DNA of 27,043 bases from Ichthyosporea sp. XGB-2017a (Eukaryota; Opisthokonta; Ichthyosporea): positions 1 through 27,043 of the forward strand of contig PDIM01000051.1 of NCBI GenBank assembly GCA_002811675.1. The letters are read 5' to 3'. Under the pieces are notes generated by a model. That model made no database searches. It worked only from the letters and a program-made list of their open reading frames with translations, and was not told the DNA's origin. Below, one piece after another: positions 8,193 to 21,800 of this stretch (its first letter is position 1; the number at the start of each line of letters is the position of its first letter). The translations under genes were made by a program, and so were the position numbers.

Positions 8193-9592
8193 ATGAAGAA
8201 AGCATTGACATTGAATACGAGTGAATCTATGCCTCTTATTGGGCTTGGGTACGTAGTGGGGACCATTGACTTTTTTTAACCGCGCCCTTATTTCTTTATT
8301 TCTTTTCATTTTGCAGTGCCCTTTGTATTTGCGCGGTTGTGTGTATTGCTGTTGTGATTTTGTCTTATTCTATAGTGTATTGATCTTGAATGTTTGAACT
8401 GTGCTTAACGTAAATCAACTATCGCCTTTTGTGTAGGACTTGGAAGGCTGCTCCAGATGTTGCTGGAAGAGCTGTGTACAATGCTATTAAGGCTGGCTAT
8501 AGGCATATTGATTGTGCAGAAAACTATGGGAATGAAGCAGAAATAGGAACATTTTTACAAAAAGCTTTTAACGACGGGCTTGTGAAAAGGGAAGAGTTGT
8601 TTATTACGGGAAAGTTGAACAATCCTTACCATCGGGCAGAAGACGTTCTCCCTGCTCTAAAAAGAACTCTAAAAGCGCTTCAAATTGAATATATTGACCT
8701 GTACCTTATGCATTGGCCCGTAAGTTGCTGAAGATATTTTTTTTTGTTTTCTTTTTTTATTTTGTTGGCCAGGAAAAGCAAATTAACATAGTGAACTGCG
8801 TATATAGGTGGCTTTCCCTTACGTTGAGCCAGGCAAAGGTGATCCTGACTGTTCCGGACTCCCGAGAGAAGACGGCAAAGTGTTCTGCCCCCCTACAGTT
8901 CCAGTACATATTACCTGGAAAGCAATGGAAGAACTTGTAGGGACTAGTCTCGTTAAAAGCATTGGTGTGGCAAACTTTACTGGGCCGTTGCTATTTGATT
9001 TATTGACATATGCGAAAGTTGTACCCGCTGTCAACCAGGTAAGATACCATGAGGGAATAGCCAGCTGGTGTATCAAGGAAGCTCATCCGTGTTTTTGTCT
9101 TGCATTTATATGTGAATTTACTTAGATCGAGCTTCACCCGTACAATTCGCAAAAGAGGCTAGTAGAGTTTTGCCAACGGTACGGTGTTATGGTGACTGGT
9201 TACACTCCTCTTGGTGGAGACTACCGCGAAACGGGCGGATTGAATCTTTTGGTTGACGAGACTATAGTTAAGTTGGCGAAGAAGTATGGAAAGTCTCCCG
9301 CCCAGATTATTCTTAGATGGAATATTTGTAAGTTTCGATTGTTAGCGTAGATCGGTTTTAAAAACTATTATGTTCGCTTACTCACGTTGCTTCATCCTTT
9401 GTATTCAAATTTACCGCAGCTCGTGACGTTGTTGTTATACCAAAGTCGAGTAATGAAAACCGAATTTGCGAAAATTTGGATGTTTTAGACTTTGAATTAA
9501 GTCCTGAAGACCAACTGTCTGTAGATGCCTTGAACAAAGGGCACCGATTTTTGGATCCGTATGATTGGTATGGGGGAGGATTGTTCTGTTGA
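8193..9592 (+). CDS. Aldo/keto reductase, 314 aa, five exons
   Basis: An NADPH-dependent cytosolic oxidoreductase that reduces aldehydes and ketones; the substrate cannot be told from sequence. Exons: 8193-8248, 8437-8719, 8808-9038, 9126-9327, 9420-9592. The four GT-AG introns are 188, 88, 87 and 92 bases, and all phases agree. The join gives exactly the usual family length. Visible: PLIGLGTW at the N-terminus, the complete catalytic tetrad Asp44, Tyr49 (DCAENYGNE), Lys78 (ITGKLNN) and His111 (LMHWPV), NQVELHPY-like text at the third splice (NQ|IELHPY), and the C-terminal cofactor-binding [13 protein letters not shown]. The lysine context GKLNN differs from the commoner SKLWN. No targeting signal is seen. 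The first exon is tiny (19 codons), so a simple ORF search would miss the true start. The gene converges on the fatty acid synthase. Confidence 0.95.
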
Positions 9593-9655
9593 TAAAGCAT
9601 GTTGAGAAAAGCGATTAGAAAGCTTTAATGAAGTAGCGTTAGTGACCTTGCTTTT

Positions 9656-9661
9656 AATAAA
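9656..9661 (+). terminator. Polyadenylation signal AATAAA for the aldo/keto reductase
   Basis: An exact AATAAA 63 bases after the stop codon, and 42 bases before the synthase gene's own signal on the other strand. Confidence 0.65.
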
Positions 9662-9702
9662 CAGCAAATGCCAAACGTAACATTCATTTTTCGTGTGATA
9701 AC

Positions 9703-9708
9703 TTTATT
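9703..9708 (-). terminator. Polyadenylation signal AATAAA for the fatty acid synthase
   Basis: An exact minus-strand AATAAA about 170 bases past the stop codon, within a T-run on plus (9703-9714). Cleavage 10-30 bases further on would bring the two convergent transcripts into contact with each other. Confidence 0.65.
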
Positions 9709-9879
9709 TTTTTTAATTGATTGAAACTACGCATAGCCGAAACCGTTTTCTTTCATAGGAACAAGTTTCAGATTTCCCCGTCCAAACTGAATCCCACGAG
9801 AAAAGAAGGCCCCGACATTTCCTTTTTTTCATTTTCATCTTTCATGATTCTGCAAATAACGATGTAATAGAGAGGTAAC

Positions 9880-12800
9880 CTATTGCTCTAGCATTGTAAC
9901 CATAGCCAAGGATGTAGCATATTCACCACTGTGACTAATGCTTACTTTAATCTGTTCTTCTTGAACATTGAACTCTGATGCAACATCCTTAGCTTTTCCA
10001 TGAAGTCTCACTTTTGGCGCCCCGCCCTCAGTGCTGACAATTTCAATGTCTTTCAATCCAGCTCCAGCGCCTTCCCACTTCTTTGGTAAATTAACATCGC
10101 AATTAGTTATGGCTTTAATAATAGCCTCTTTGGCACACCAGCGTCCACAAAAGCTAGCTGCACTATCTGGAGCTTGGCGGCAGTAGTCGATTTCATTTCC
10201 AGTAAAATTTCGTTCCAAAAAAACAGGGTTTTCAATATTTATGGCAGAAATCAACTCAACATCCACACCAACTCCTTGACCAGGCAACGCAGCTGGGCCC
10301 ATGGCATCCCCAGACATTGCCAACATAGCTTTGTTCAGTGCTTTTACACCTTCACTTGCAAATCGCTCAGCATAAAGGTCAGGAATGTTGCGGTGGCCAT
10401 TGCCTGACAAATCATTGACAGGGCGCAAAGGAGTTGGAGGTGACTTCCGAAAAGACCACGTTTCTTGTTCACAGTCGTAGGATGCGCGACAATTAGGGTC
10501 AAGATAAACAGCTTGTTCTTGTGAGGCAGTGTATGGAGGGCTAGTTTTAACACGGACTAAACCTTTGTCTTCATGCCCAAGAAGAGAGTCGTGCAGATAC
10601 TTGTACGTAACTGCTTCTCTATCAAAACACTTAGCACGGTAAGTAGTATAGTCTTCTTCATCCAAAGAAGCATACAGATAATCGGGATTAATAACAACAC
10701 ACTCTCCTCCTACTTGGCCAAACCCAAAGCTCTTCACAATTCCAGCCCGGATTCCATTTTTCATCTCAATTGCTTTGCTGGGATAAAAAATATGAGTAAA
10801 TTTTCTCAGTTCTGGGTCTATATTGTCAGCATTTCTATTACCAGGAATGAATCTATGCTGCATGCACTGCAATACGCCATTTAACATCCATGCAGCAGCA
10901 GCACCCTTCGGATGGCCTGTTAAATATTTCTGAAATATCGAAAAAACAGGATTGCCCCTTGAACGGCCCAAATGATGAAGTTGTCGATTAACTACTTCGC
11001 TTTCATTTTTATCATTAGCTTTTGTACCTGTACCATGAAATGATGCAACATCAATATCATCGATAGTAAGTCCATAAACTGCTAGCGCCCCTGTTAAAGG
11101 GGAAATTGAGTCATTGCCAGTATAAAAGTTCATGAATATCTCATAACGAGCAGACTTCTTCTTTCTTCTAGCTTCGTCGTGTATCTCTTCGGTGCGCTGT
11201 TTCAAAAATGATTCCAAACTTTGGTTTTCCTTCGTCAAATCACCATATTCACAGGCCTTTGAAAACAAATGCGAGGCCTCGTCTTGAAGCAAGGCAAGTT
11301 CATGCTCTACCCAATCGTCTATTTGCTTCATTCGGTACAGAACCTGTCTTCGACGATATGGAACAGTTAGATTCACATGTGTGAAGTCTTTCTTCAGCTC
11401 ACGAGCTGTTGTCAAAATACCTTGTCCAGGGGCAGGGACAGATCGGCCTTCTTTATCTGTAGCTGTGTTCGTAAGAGCAACAATGCCATAGATAGGTACG
11501 CCCATTGTGATAGCCAAATCCGCCGACATCAGAATTTGGTTACCTGCACCTTGGGATTCCATAAAACCACCACGCGAAGTGGTTGTGGGTCGAGACATTT
11601 CTGAAGGTTCACGACCTTTTCTTACCTCATCAACAGCACTGCTAGTAGCCTTCATACTTGCAAACTCATAAGATGAGTGTTCCGTGAAGTCATCGTATCC
11701 TCCACAAATGACAACTTTTGCTTTACCAGACAAAATAGTCTCCAACCCAAGTTCAATGGACTCAACAGCCGTGGCACAAGCACCAACTGGAGTTTTTATA
11801 GGTCCAGAAGAGCTGAGAAGTAGCAAATTAACCCAGGCAGGCATGGTGTTAATGAAATTTTCTTGTAAGATATCACCTTGGACCTGGTTATCTAGCAATC
11901 TATCACGATACATTCCAATATTGGCTCTAAGTCCACCTACACCTCCCCCAGAACAATTCCCTACACCGGAAACATGAACATACTCGTAAAATTCATAAGG
12001 GTCGGTGATACCTGAACTCACAAGAGCTTCCACAGTAGACACCAAATTGAACAAAGTAACAGGATCAACTTGCTCACAAATATCTTTTGGAACACCATAT
12101 CTCTCAGCACTCCATCCAGTGGGAATTTGTCCAGCTACAAATCGGTCAAACTTTAACGCTTTTGGCACGTACAGCACTGCACCTCTCTTAAGCTGCACCA
12201 TCCACTGATCTTGGTCATTTTTGAAAACTTCACAAAGGTCACCATGCTCGTGCTTGAATTTAAATGCCTCCTCTTCCGACATCTCAATAGCGTGTAGATC
12301 ATGGTCAATCGCCACTTGATGAAGAAGCTGTTTTTTATCCGGATTATAACCATCAAACAGCTCTGGCTCAATTATACGCACACCAGTGTGTTGCAAAATA
12401 TTTTTCTCGTAATTCCTTTTCACATCAAAGTCCTTTACAGGCTCCTTTGTCTTAGAGTCAATCCAACCTGAATATTGGGAGCCACTAGGAAGTTTCCCTT
12501 CAAAATGCTCAATAAGCCCCATCATCCATGCCATCTGAATACATCCTTCAAGACTAAATTCACCATTTGCCTCCATTTCCCAGCGGGTCTTTGAGTTACC
12601 CCATGGTCCCACTTCCCCATAACCAGTAACGACAACAACTTTTTCCAACTCCAGCATACCATGGAGTCCTTCCTTCCCACGCTTTATCTCTTCATAAGAC
12701 TTTAATTCAGGAAACTGACATTTGATGTTGGCTCTCGGTTTTACAATCTTGGCTTTATCTTCCGGCTTTCCACTAATCACTTCTACATCCACAAGCTTTT

Positions 12801-15800
12801 CTTTCTGAACAGCAGCTTTTACCTCAGAATCATGGAGAATTTCCGAGCGCAATGACGAGGTGACAGCCTTGAGGTCACAAATAGCATTCATGCCACCAGT
12901 CAAGTCAGCCCATAGAGGTTCTGTCTGTGACAGGTTCGCCATAGTTTGATGCATGAGGCAAATGATATTAAACGCCATTTCTCTAGTAGAAAAGGTCCTT
13001 ACACCAAGACGTTCTACTCCTTCCGCAACCAGATCATTTGATGACATAAGTCCTGTTCCTCGGGTCCATCCAATAACGGCACCAGCAATTGTCAAATACG
13101 GTCCCCAAGATTCTGATTTCCACTTGTAAAACAGAGCTTCAAGAGACATTTTGGACTCCGCATACAAGCCGTCACCACCAAATATACCATGGTTCGGTGA
13201 TAATGGGATAACGACTTGGGCTGGCCGAGTGTCGTAGCCCAATTCAGCTTTTTTTGTTTTAATCGCGCCCAAAATTCTGTGGAGATTCGTCAGCATTATT
13301 CTATGCGCAAGCTCAGATCTACCATCAATATCACTCAATTCTCTTCCATTTTCAGATATAGCAGCAAAGGGAATAACATAATCCAGATCAGCTTTTAGAC
13401 CATCTTTGTCGGTGTAAATATAGTTCATCAAACTATTCACATCCTGAAGAGAGCCTTGATTGAATGGAACAAGAGTCAAGCAAGAACCCTTTCCACCACT
13501 TGACGTGTAAATATCCTGATAATAACCTGTAGTAGATTTAGAAAAACTACTTGTTGTGGCGATAACATGGGCACCACCCGCAAGCAATGCTTTCAGGATG
13601 TCAACACCAATAGACCCTCTACCACAGCCTGTCATGAGCACAGTTTTGCCTTCAAATGAAACTCCTTGAGTTGCAACCTCTTTGACCACACCCAAGTAAA
13701 TAGAAGTAAGCTTTTTACTATACTCCCAAGAGGTAACATCTTGCTTTGTCTGCCTTTTTAGATGAATCAAAGGAACCTTGTCTTGGTTGTCTTTCGTTCC
13801 TTTCAGAATACCGGCTTTCGATTGTCTAAGAAGAACCCGAATACGAGCTTTTGTAAGGTTGTCGACATTCTTTGACTTCAGCAATTTTTTGTATGCTTTA
13901 ATGTGCTCTTTCAACGCCCCAATCTGAGATCCCAATATTTGCTTGCCTCCCGATACAAGTTCTTCAGCATAATGTTCAAGCTTTCTTATTTCTGCCCTGT
14001 TCACCTCTTCGTATTCAATAGCCCCATTTTCGTCTACCGAAACGGAAGGGGCAGTCGGGAGATATAAGTCCCTATACATAGGTGGCAAATCCATTCCTTC
14101 CTCAACGTTCGCTCTCAGGTAATCCCCAAGCTCGGCAAGGGTTTGCTCATTTTCATCAGAAGGATTTGCTTGGGCTTTCATCACATGGTACTTAATCATA
14201 TCAAGAACTTCAGTAGTTCCTCTGTTAATAACATGAAGGCATTTTTCACTGACTGCCCTATCAACGGCTGTTAAGCGGCCATACAAAATGTCATGATGCA
14301 ATTCGATCGCGTCTTGCCTAACCCAGTTCCAAAAAGAATCATACTGTCTGACTTTTGCAGTCGTAAATTTCGGCTTGATTCCATTTTCATAAACTTCTCC
14401 GTGTTCGGCCAACCACAGGTCCCTCGAAAATTGCAGTTCCCTAGTAAGCATTTCTTGAGCCTCAGCTAGCTTAAACCCAGCGCGAGGGTCTTCATTGATA
14501 TATTGAGAGTAAAGGCTGATCTGTTCCTTAATGAATTTTGAATGTCTCATTTCAAAAGCATCTAGAGCAGCACTATTCACTCCCATAGGTACGCTAGGCA
14601 CAGCTCCACCAGAAGCGCCAGAAGACACTTGAAACCCAGCAAACTGTGAGTATTTGCTTACTACAGACTCCAACCACGTTTTCGCTTCCATTTCACTTGT
14701 AAACCGACTGGTTGGCTCCAATAAAATTGAATACAATAACACACCTTCAATACGGCCCTCCTGAAGACCAAACGATGATCCTAAATGACTTTTAATGGCG
14801 GACAAAGTAAAGCCAGGTGGCATTTTGGATCCATACAATTTAGCTATACGAGAGTTTGTGTACGCTCCAAGTTTTGAGTAGGAACTGGCAAGTGCTGCAG
14901 ATAAATCTTTCAAAGGAATTTCGGCTGCCGAAGAATCGCTTGCAGCAGAAGAACTGCCAAATTCTTGTTGAATATCCCCCAGAATTTCATTCTGAGCTGT
15001 ACTCTTGCCACCCACCAGAGACTTGATACTCTTATCTTCACCCACCTCTTCAATTGACTTTTTAAGCTTATCTGCAATAACAACGCGTAGTACATGCAAA
15101 GCAGACACCGGGAAATCAGGAACAACAACAGGCATACTAGGCATAACGTTGGGAGAGGCAGCATGTACCTGCTGAGGGGCGCTTTGGATACTTACTGGGG
15201 ATATACCAGATTTCTTGCAATATGCATCAAAGACGGAGTCAATCCACGTTTTTGCCTCTTGCTCTGATGCGAGTCGTGAACTAGGCTCCAAAGACAGTGA
15301 CAAGACAAGCACCCCATCTATATGCCCTTCCCCCAGTCCTTTTTCTGTACTCAAATACGATTTTACTTTGCTGAGAGGGAATCCAGCAGGCATCTTTGAG
15401 CTTATCAATTTGGATACAGCTGCATTCAAATAAGGTCCCAAGCCGCCGTTAAACGAACTTGCAATGTGATCAGACAATTCTTTCAAAGACATTTCTTCTC
15501 CACGATCGCTTGGCAAAGCGCCTGCTCCAAACTCTTTCGATAGATCACCAATAAGTTCATTTTGCATTGTGCTTTTTCCAGCCACAAGTTCTTTGATACT
15601 TTTAGCCAAAGGCACATCTTCAACCTTTTTCTTCAGTTTGTTGGCGACAATAGAAGTAACAATATCAACGGCTTTAACTGGGGCATCGGGAATAGGCCCC
15701 TGAACTGACGCAGGGGATGCTTGAAGAGGAACAGGGGGGGATGCTTGCATCACAGGGCTTGGCTCACTGGCTACAGCTGCTGGTTCTTCAGAAGAATTGG

Positions 15801-18800
15801 AATAGTCATAAACTATGGCCTCGTGATCTTTCCCAAAACACAAAATCTCGCGTTTGTGCATCGTAGCTTCATCCGACTCGGCATACTTCAAGCCAAGAGT
15901 CCTCTTTGCCATTCCACAAAGAACAGGAGACGGACCTACTTCAATAAGACGCTCGATGGCAAACTCGGCAAACAATTGATCTTGAGTTTTAATCCATTGG
16001 ACTGGAGAAGCGAACTGATAAGCCAAAAGTTCTATCAGCAAAGTATAGCCGAGCTCCTGCTGTTCCTTGTTCGTAAGTGTAGACGTTGATTGTCCATCCA
16101 AAGACTTGAGAACGGATTTAAGCTTAGGACTTTGCGTCATATCAAACACATGTTGAACATATTCCAGACTTATCGAGAACGGGATGGCCGTTAAGTTCGG
16201 AATATAGCGATTGGTAAGCAAGTTAACATCAATATGGGAAGGACTCAGTCGTTTGCTTAAGTACTGTCGAAAAGGTGCTACACCACTAAGCAAAAAGCGG
16301 GAATGGAAAGGCACATCAATTCCTGGAAGCGGGATAGAAGCAATACCACGTGAAAGAGAAAGGATACCATCATTTTCTGCCTTTTTGGCTTTCGCTAATA
16401 CCAAACATTTATCCACGATTTTAATGAGCTCATCTTTAACAAAGTCAATTGAATAGCTTTCCAACAGATTCTCAAGATTAATCTTTTCCTTGAAAATGAA
16501 GTTAAGAACATTCGCAAGGGTTTCGAGATTTACAATTTCTCCCGCAACAACATACTGCCAATTCTCGACATTATAGTTGACAATTTCGATAAGCTCTTTG
16601 CTCTGATTCAATATCGTATCACAAATAAATGTCAGGGCAACTTCTCCAAAACCTTTACCAACTCTAAGTGGATTTACAGCAACCATACCGTAGTTGCTTC
16701 GGCCGTCGGAGTTTCGAGGAACGGCGCATTGCATGGTCATTCCTCTATAGAACACAACATCAACAAGACTTTCAATGGGAAGGACATCTCCAATGGAAGC
16801 CAATGCTGCATATTCTCCCAGACTATGCCCCGCAAACTGACAGCCAGTAGGAACTAACCCTTTTGAGCTCATGTCTTCGAAGGCGGCTTTTTCAAAGAGG
16901 ACGAGGGCCGGTTGAGTGAACTGCGTAGCTGACAATAACCCATTTGGATGCGAAAAGGTAAAGCTCTGCGTATTTTCGGTAATCGACGGAAACAAGGACA
17001 CCGTTTGTCTGCTACCATCATCATTAAAGACATCATAGGTCATCGACATAAAGTTCTGGCGAATTTGCGATCCTTTGGATCCGCCAAAATATACTGTTTT
17101 TGTCTTTGGGTTCTGCCTTACAATTTCAATAATAGAAACCCCATAAGTTTCACGAAACCTCTTGTCGGCGGCGTCCCAGATGCGTTTTGCTGCAGGTGAT
17201 TTATCATAAAGATCCATACCCATACCTTGCTCCTGAGAGCCTTGGCCTGTAAAAGTGTACGCAGAAAGAGGCTGCTCAACTTCAGCGATACCTTCAAGGA
17301 CAGTGGACATGTGTTGATTCACACACTTCACTTTAATAACTTTTCTTCCGTTCTTCATTCCAATGTGATTAAGCTCTGCCTCTATTTTATCTCCAGGAAG
17401 AACCATTCCAACGAAATTCACCTCATAGCTGTGTACACGATGGGCGTGGTTATCGGCAGCAAAGATTTCCAGTATTCTTCTAGTTGAGGCACTAGACCAC
17501 ATTCCATGTGTGATCGGTCCAGGGAGTTCAGAATAATCAGCAATATAAGGATTAACATGGATTGGATTCAAATCTCCAGAGGCATATGCATAATGCTCAT
17601 TGGTTGCTGGGGCTTGCACAACGTTAGAAAACGCATCAGATTTTGGCAATACAGAATAGCCGCCATTTTCAAAATACACAGTCTCGGTAACTGGACTTCC
17701 ATTTCGTTCAAGGTAGGACAGAACCGGATTACCTCGAGCAACACCACATTCAAATAAAACAGTAGCCACTTTAACTATTTCTTTGGTTTCCTTCTGAAAT
17801 GTTATTATACCCCCAGTCTTAACTGAAGAGTATGTGCTGCAGTTCTTGAACTTATAGAAAGAATGCAAGTGGAATCGCAGAGTGGAGCCAGGTACAAGCT
17901 CATGTAAACTAATTTTTGATTCATCCCATACAATCCAATCTTTGCCTTTTAAAATTGCAATAGACTTTGCATCTTTCAAATGAACATCGACAATTTCATG
18001 ATCAGTCTTCTTAAAAGTATTTTCAAAATCTTTGAAGCGGCCTCTGTACAAAAATTGAGACGTAATTTCCATAAGCTCTGTCCCATCCTTCAGCATCAAA
18101 ATGCCTTTAACAGCTACTCGTTTCCCCGATCCATCAGGTAGATTTTCTACAGCTCGAATTTCTGCTTCAGTAAAAACAACATCTCCTTCGCAAAGGCGAC
18201 GTTTTCCACCTTTCATCACAAATGAATTAGACAAATGAACAAGACGCAAAAGATTGCCGTTAATAGTTCCTGGGAAAATAGACTTAATCACTGCTTCCCA
18301 CCCAAGAACAATTGCAAAATCCATAGGGGCTTCCAAAGCTTCATTTCCAAATTGAACATAAGCTTCACTTTGATTTCCAACCGCGGCACAGAATTTCAGT
18401 ATATCTACCCTTTGAACAACTTTAGAGCACGAAAACTTGTCCTCTGCTAGCCACTCAATCTCCCCATTCAAAGGATCAGTTGGCAGATCACATCCAAACC
18501 AAAGGTTGCAATAAAAATTCTTAATTTGAATGTTTTTACCAGCCGTTATCTCGTGAATTGGTGCATATCCCTTTGAAGGTAGATAACGGTACATGAGTTT
18601 GAGGGAGCATACATCATCATTCTTGGGTTCATTGAGCTTCATAACAATATCTTTCTCCCCATCATATGTGATATCAACAGCAGGGAACGGAAGCCCAGAA
18701 GACTTTTTGTTTTTCGCGGCCCTTGCAGTCATGGTTGAATCAAAAATTTTCAATGATTTTACAGATGCTCTGTCAAAACCTTCACCATTCGAAGTCACTT

Positions 18801-21800
18801 TTCCAGAAGCAAATTCTAATCTTACAATCTGACCAAGACGAGGTTTGATGATAGCAGTGACAGCATTGTTTACTCTCATCTTGTCTTGGACAATAAAAGG
18901 ACTCATCAAAAGGGCATGAAGCCATGACTCCTTAGAGCCTGCTAAAAATGACACCCATTCATTCAATTCAGGGATCTTCGATTTTGCAGATGGGAGGGTA
19001 AACTGGATCATAGAGCCAGTGGAAGCAACAGAGATGTGTTTAGGAATAGATCTTGTGCCATTATTTTTGCCGAGAAGGCCAATGTATGGAATGCAGGGCA
19101 CATCTTTTCCTTTTCTTTCATATAAACTGTCCTGCAAGGCCTTGATATGACCCTCAGCTATTGAATCCAAAATATCCTTAGCAGGTTCGTTGGCAGTTTT
19201 ACAGTACTTGGCAGCAACCGGACCATGCAAAATACAAACTCGCTGAACATCCTGGCCGACAATAGCATCCAGATTTTCAGACTGCCACAGTGAATCCTTC
19301 TTAAAGTAGACTTTGAAGTCTTCATTAAGAATAGGAATAAATGGAACTGGTTTTTGGCCACGCCTTTTGCAAAGGCTCAAAAAGTACAAAACATCTTCTG
19401 TAGTCAGAAGCTGTTCTTTTGCAGCAGGGTAGTACTCAAAAAACCTTTCCACAAATTGGCGCGGGGACCTGCTTCGTGTTATATCTTCGTTGACCTGAAG
19501 AAAAGCAACTTTTTCTTCGGAGCAAAATCTCTCCTCTGTTCTTTCGACAAAGTCACCAACAAGATTTTGGAACGACGGATCAATCCAATCATTACGACTT
19601 TCAACAAACAAAAGTTGTATAAGGCGATAGCATACCTCGCTATAGGTCATTTCAGATAGCTCACACACTCTGCCACACAATTTACGTCCGAAATACACCT
19701 TTGAATATTCAGAATTTAGTCTTGAAATAATCCAACTTCTATTTTTCTGCAAGGCTTCCATCTGCTTATTCGCTGGAAGCTTAAATATTTTTTCATCCAA
19801 GTCTTTCCACAGCAGAACCCCTTTGGTGGCTACTTTGTGAATTGGCTCACCAAGCTCACTAACGACAGTAGTAACACCACCTACCGTTCCAGTATAAGTT
19901 TTTTCCCAATCTTTCTCATCCGAAATTCCAGGGGTTTGGTTAGCTAGGTACTCCTTCACAGCCGACGAAGTGGCAGCCTCGGCTGCAACCATCATTCGAG
20001 ACCCAACCAAAATTCCATCGAAGGGCATCGCAGGAAAATCAAAGTCAGTACTCCAAGAACCAGTTAAATATGGGTAGGACCCATCGGCGTCTCCCATACC
20101 ACTTCCCGCAACAAGAACAATATTCTTTGCTTTTCTAATGGCACCGTATGTTTGCAATATAGGCTGGTGAAAATCTTCGAAGCTATGATGTCCACCTGCT
20201 CTACCACCTGTCCACTGCAAAATAATAGGCATCGATGGATTAGAAGTCGCAATCTTCACAACATCTAAGATGGCCTCTTTTGAGCCGGGCTTAAAAGAAA
20301 CATGCTTGATTCCAGTCTCCTGCAGCGAAGCAATGATGGAATTCGCATTTTCTAAGCTGGGCACACCAGCGGCAACACAAATTCCCTCAATCGGTATACC
20401 TTCTTGCCTCATCTTTTTAACAAGAGGGTACTGAAAACCCCACTGACGGGCATTCAAAAAAAGAATATTAAGAGTGATGCCTTCCCCAGCAGGTACATTC
20501 TCCATAATTTCAGCTACTTTGGATCGCAATGCTTTCTCGTTGTAATGTCCACCTCCAGCAAGCTCGACGTGATACCCAGCATTCATGCAGGCGGAAACAA
20601 AATGGCCACTGACAGTAGTGGGAGTCATACCGGCAACCATTACATGCGGCTTTCCCAATAGTCTAGTCATGCGGGTATCAACATAAACCTTTCCAGTAGA
20701 TTCGCACTTAATAAGTGATGGTGAAAATTCTTTCCCCCAATTAGGCGCATATTTAACGGAAGAAGCATCAATGTTGTACAGACAAGACATGTTCAGCATT
20801 TCGCTTCCAACTGCAGCCATTGAGCCTGCTAAAATCACCTGGGTCCCAGTTCCATCTTTGTTTGACTGCGTAAATGAGCCAACACCAATGGATTCACCAG
20901 GACCAAAGTCGAGCATGTGGGTGACATCAACCGAAGTTGCCCTTTCCCACATAACTTGCTTTGTACAAATCAAATCCACAACTTGGAGAGTAACATCTTT
21001 GAGACATTCACGTAAATCACTGCCATCAAACGTGGAATAAACAGGAATATTCAAAAGACTGTCCCATTGCAAAGAAAGTCTGTTGATATCAGAGCTAACA
21101 ACATCGGGAACATTTTTCATGTACCTGCTATGAAATGGAGCCGACACTGGCAAATATTTTGTTGTGAAATTATGCTTTCGCTTTGAAAAGGGAACTCTAG
21201 CTTGACTTTCGCCAGGCTGAGTCTTCAATTTTCGCAAAGCAACATTCAAACCATGCAAACTCTGTGGTGGACCGGAAACGACAATTGAGCGTGGCCCATT
21301 TACCAAAGATATTTCAATAGATCTATCAGTGGGTAAATGCTTATTAACATTCGCAACATGGGCTTCAACTATATTCTTTGGGAGTTTCTTAATCAAAAGC
21401 ATGGGGGTAGGCACGCCTTCATCATGCTCTAGCGAATCTTGCAAGCAAACAGGGCTCAAATCAACTGGCGGGTAGGCTTCTTGTAAGCGAGAACCGAGCC
21501 AGAAAAGAAGCACGAGAGCCTTCTCAGAATTGGCAATAAAAGAATCCATATCTAAAGACGAAGCAATTACCAAAGAAGATACTATTCCCTGGCTATGTCC
21601 GGTAGTACCGGACAACATAGACAGAATATCGACAGGGGCCATATCAAGCACTTTCAGCATTACAAAATAATGGGCAAGTTGAGTCAAACCAATAACAGGA
21701 AAACTAACAGGGGCGCTAATCAGATAATTACTGGCAGGCACTGAGTCGGCATTTTCTAACCACTGAATGATGTTCAGGCCCTCGCTATGAAAGCCCAGAT

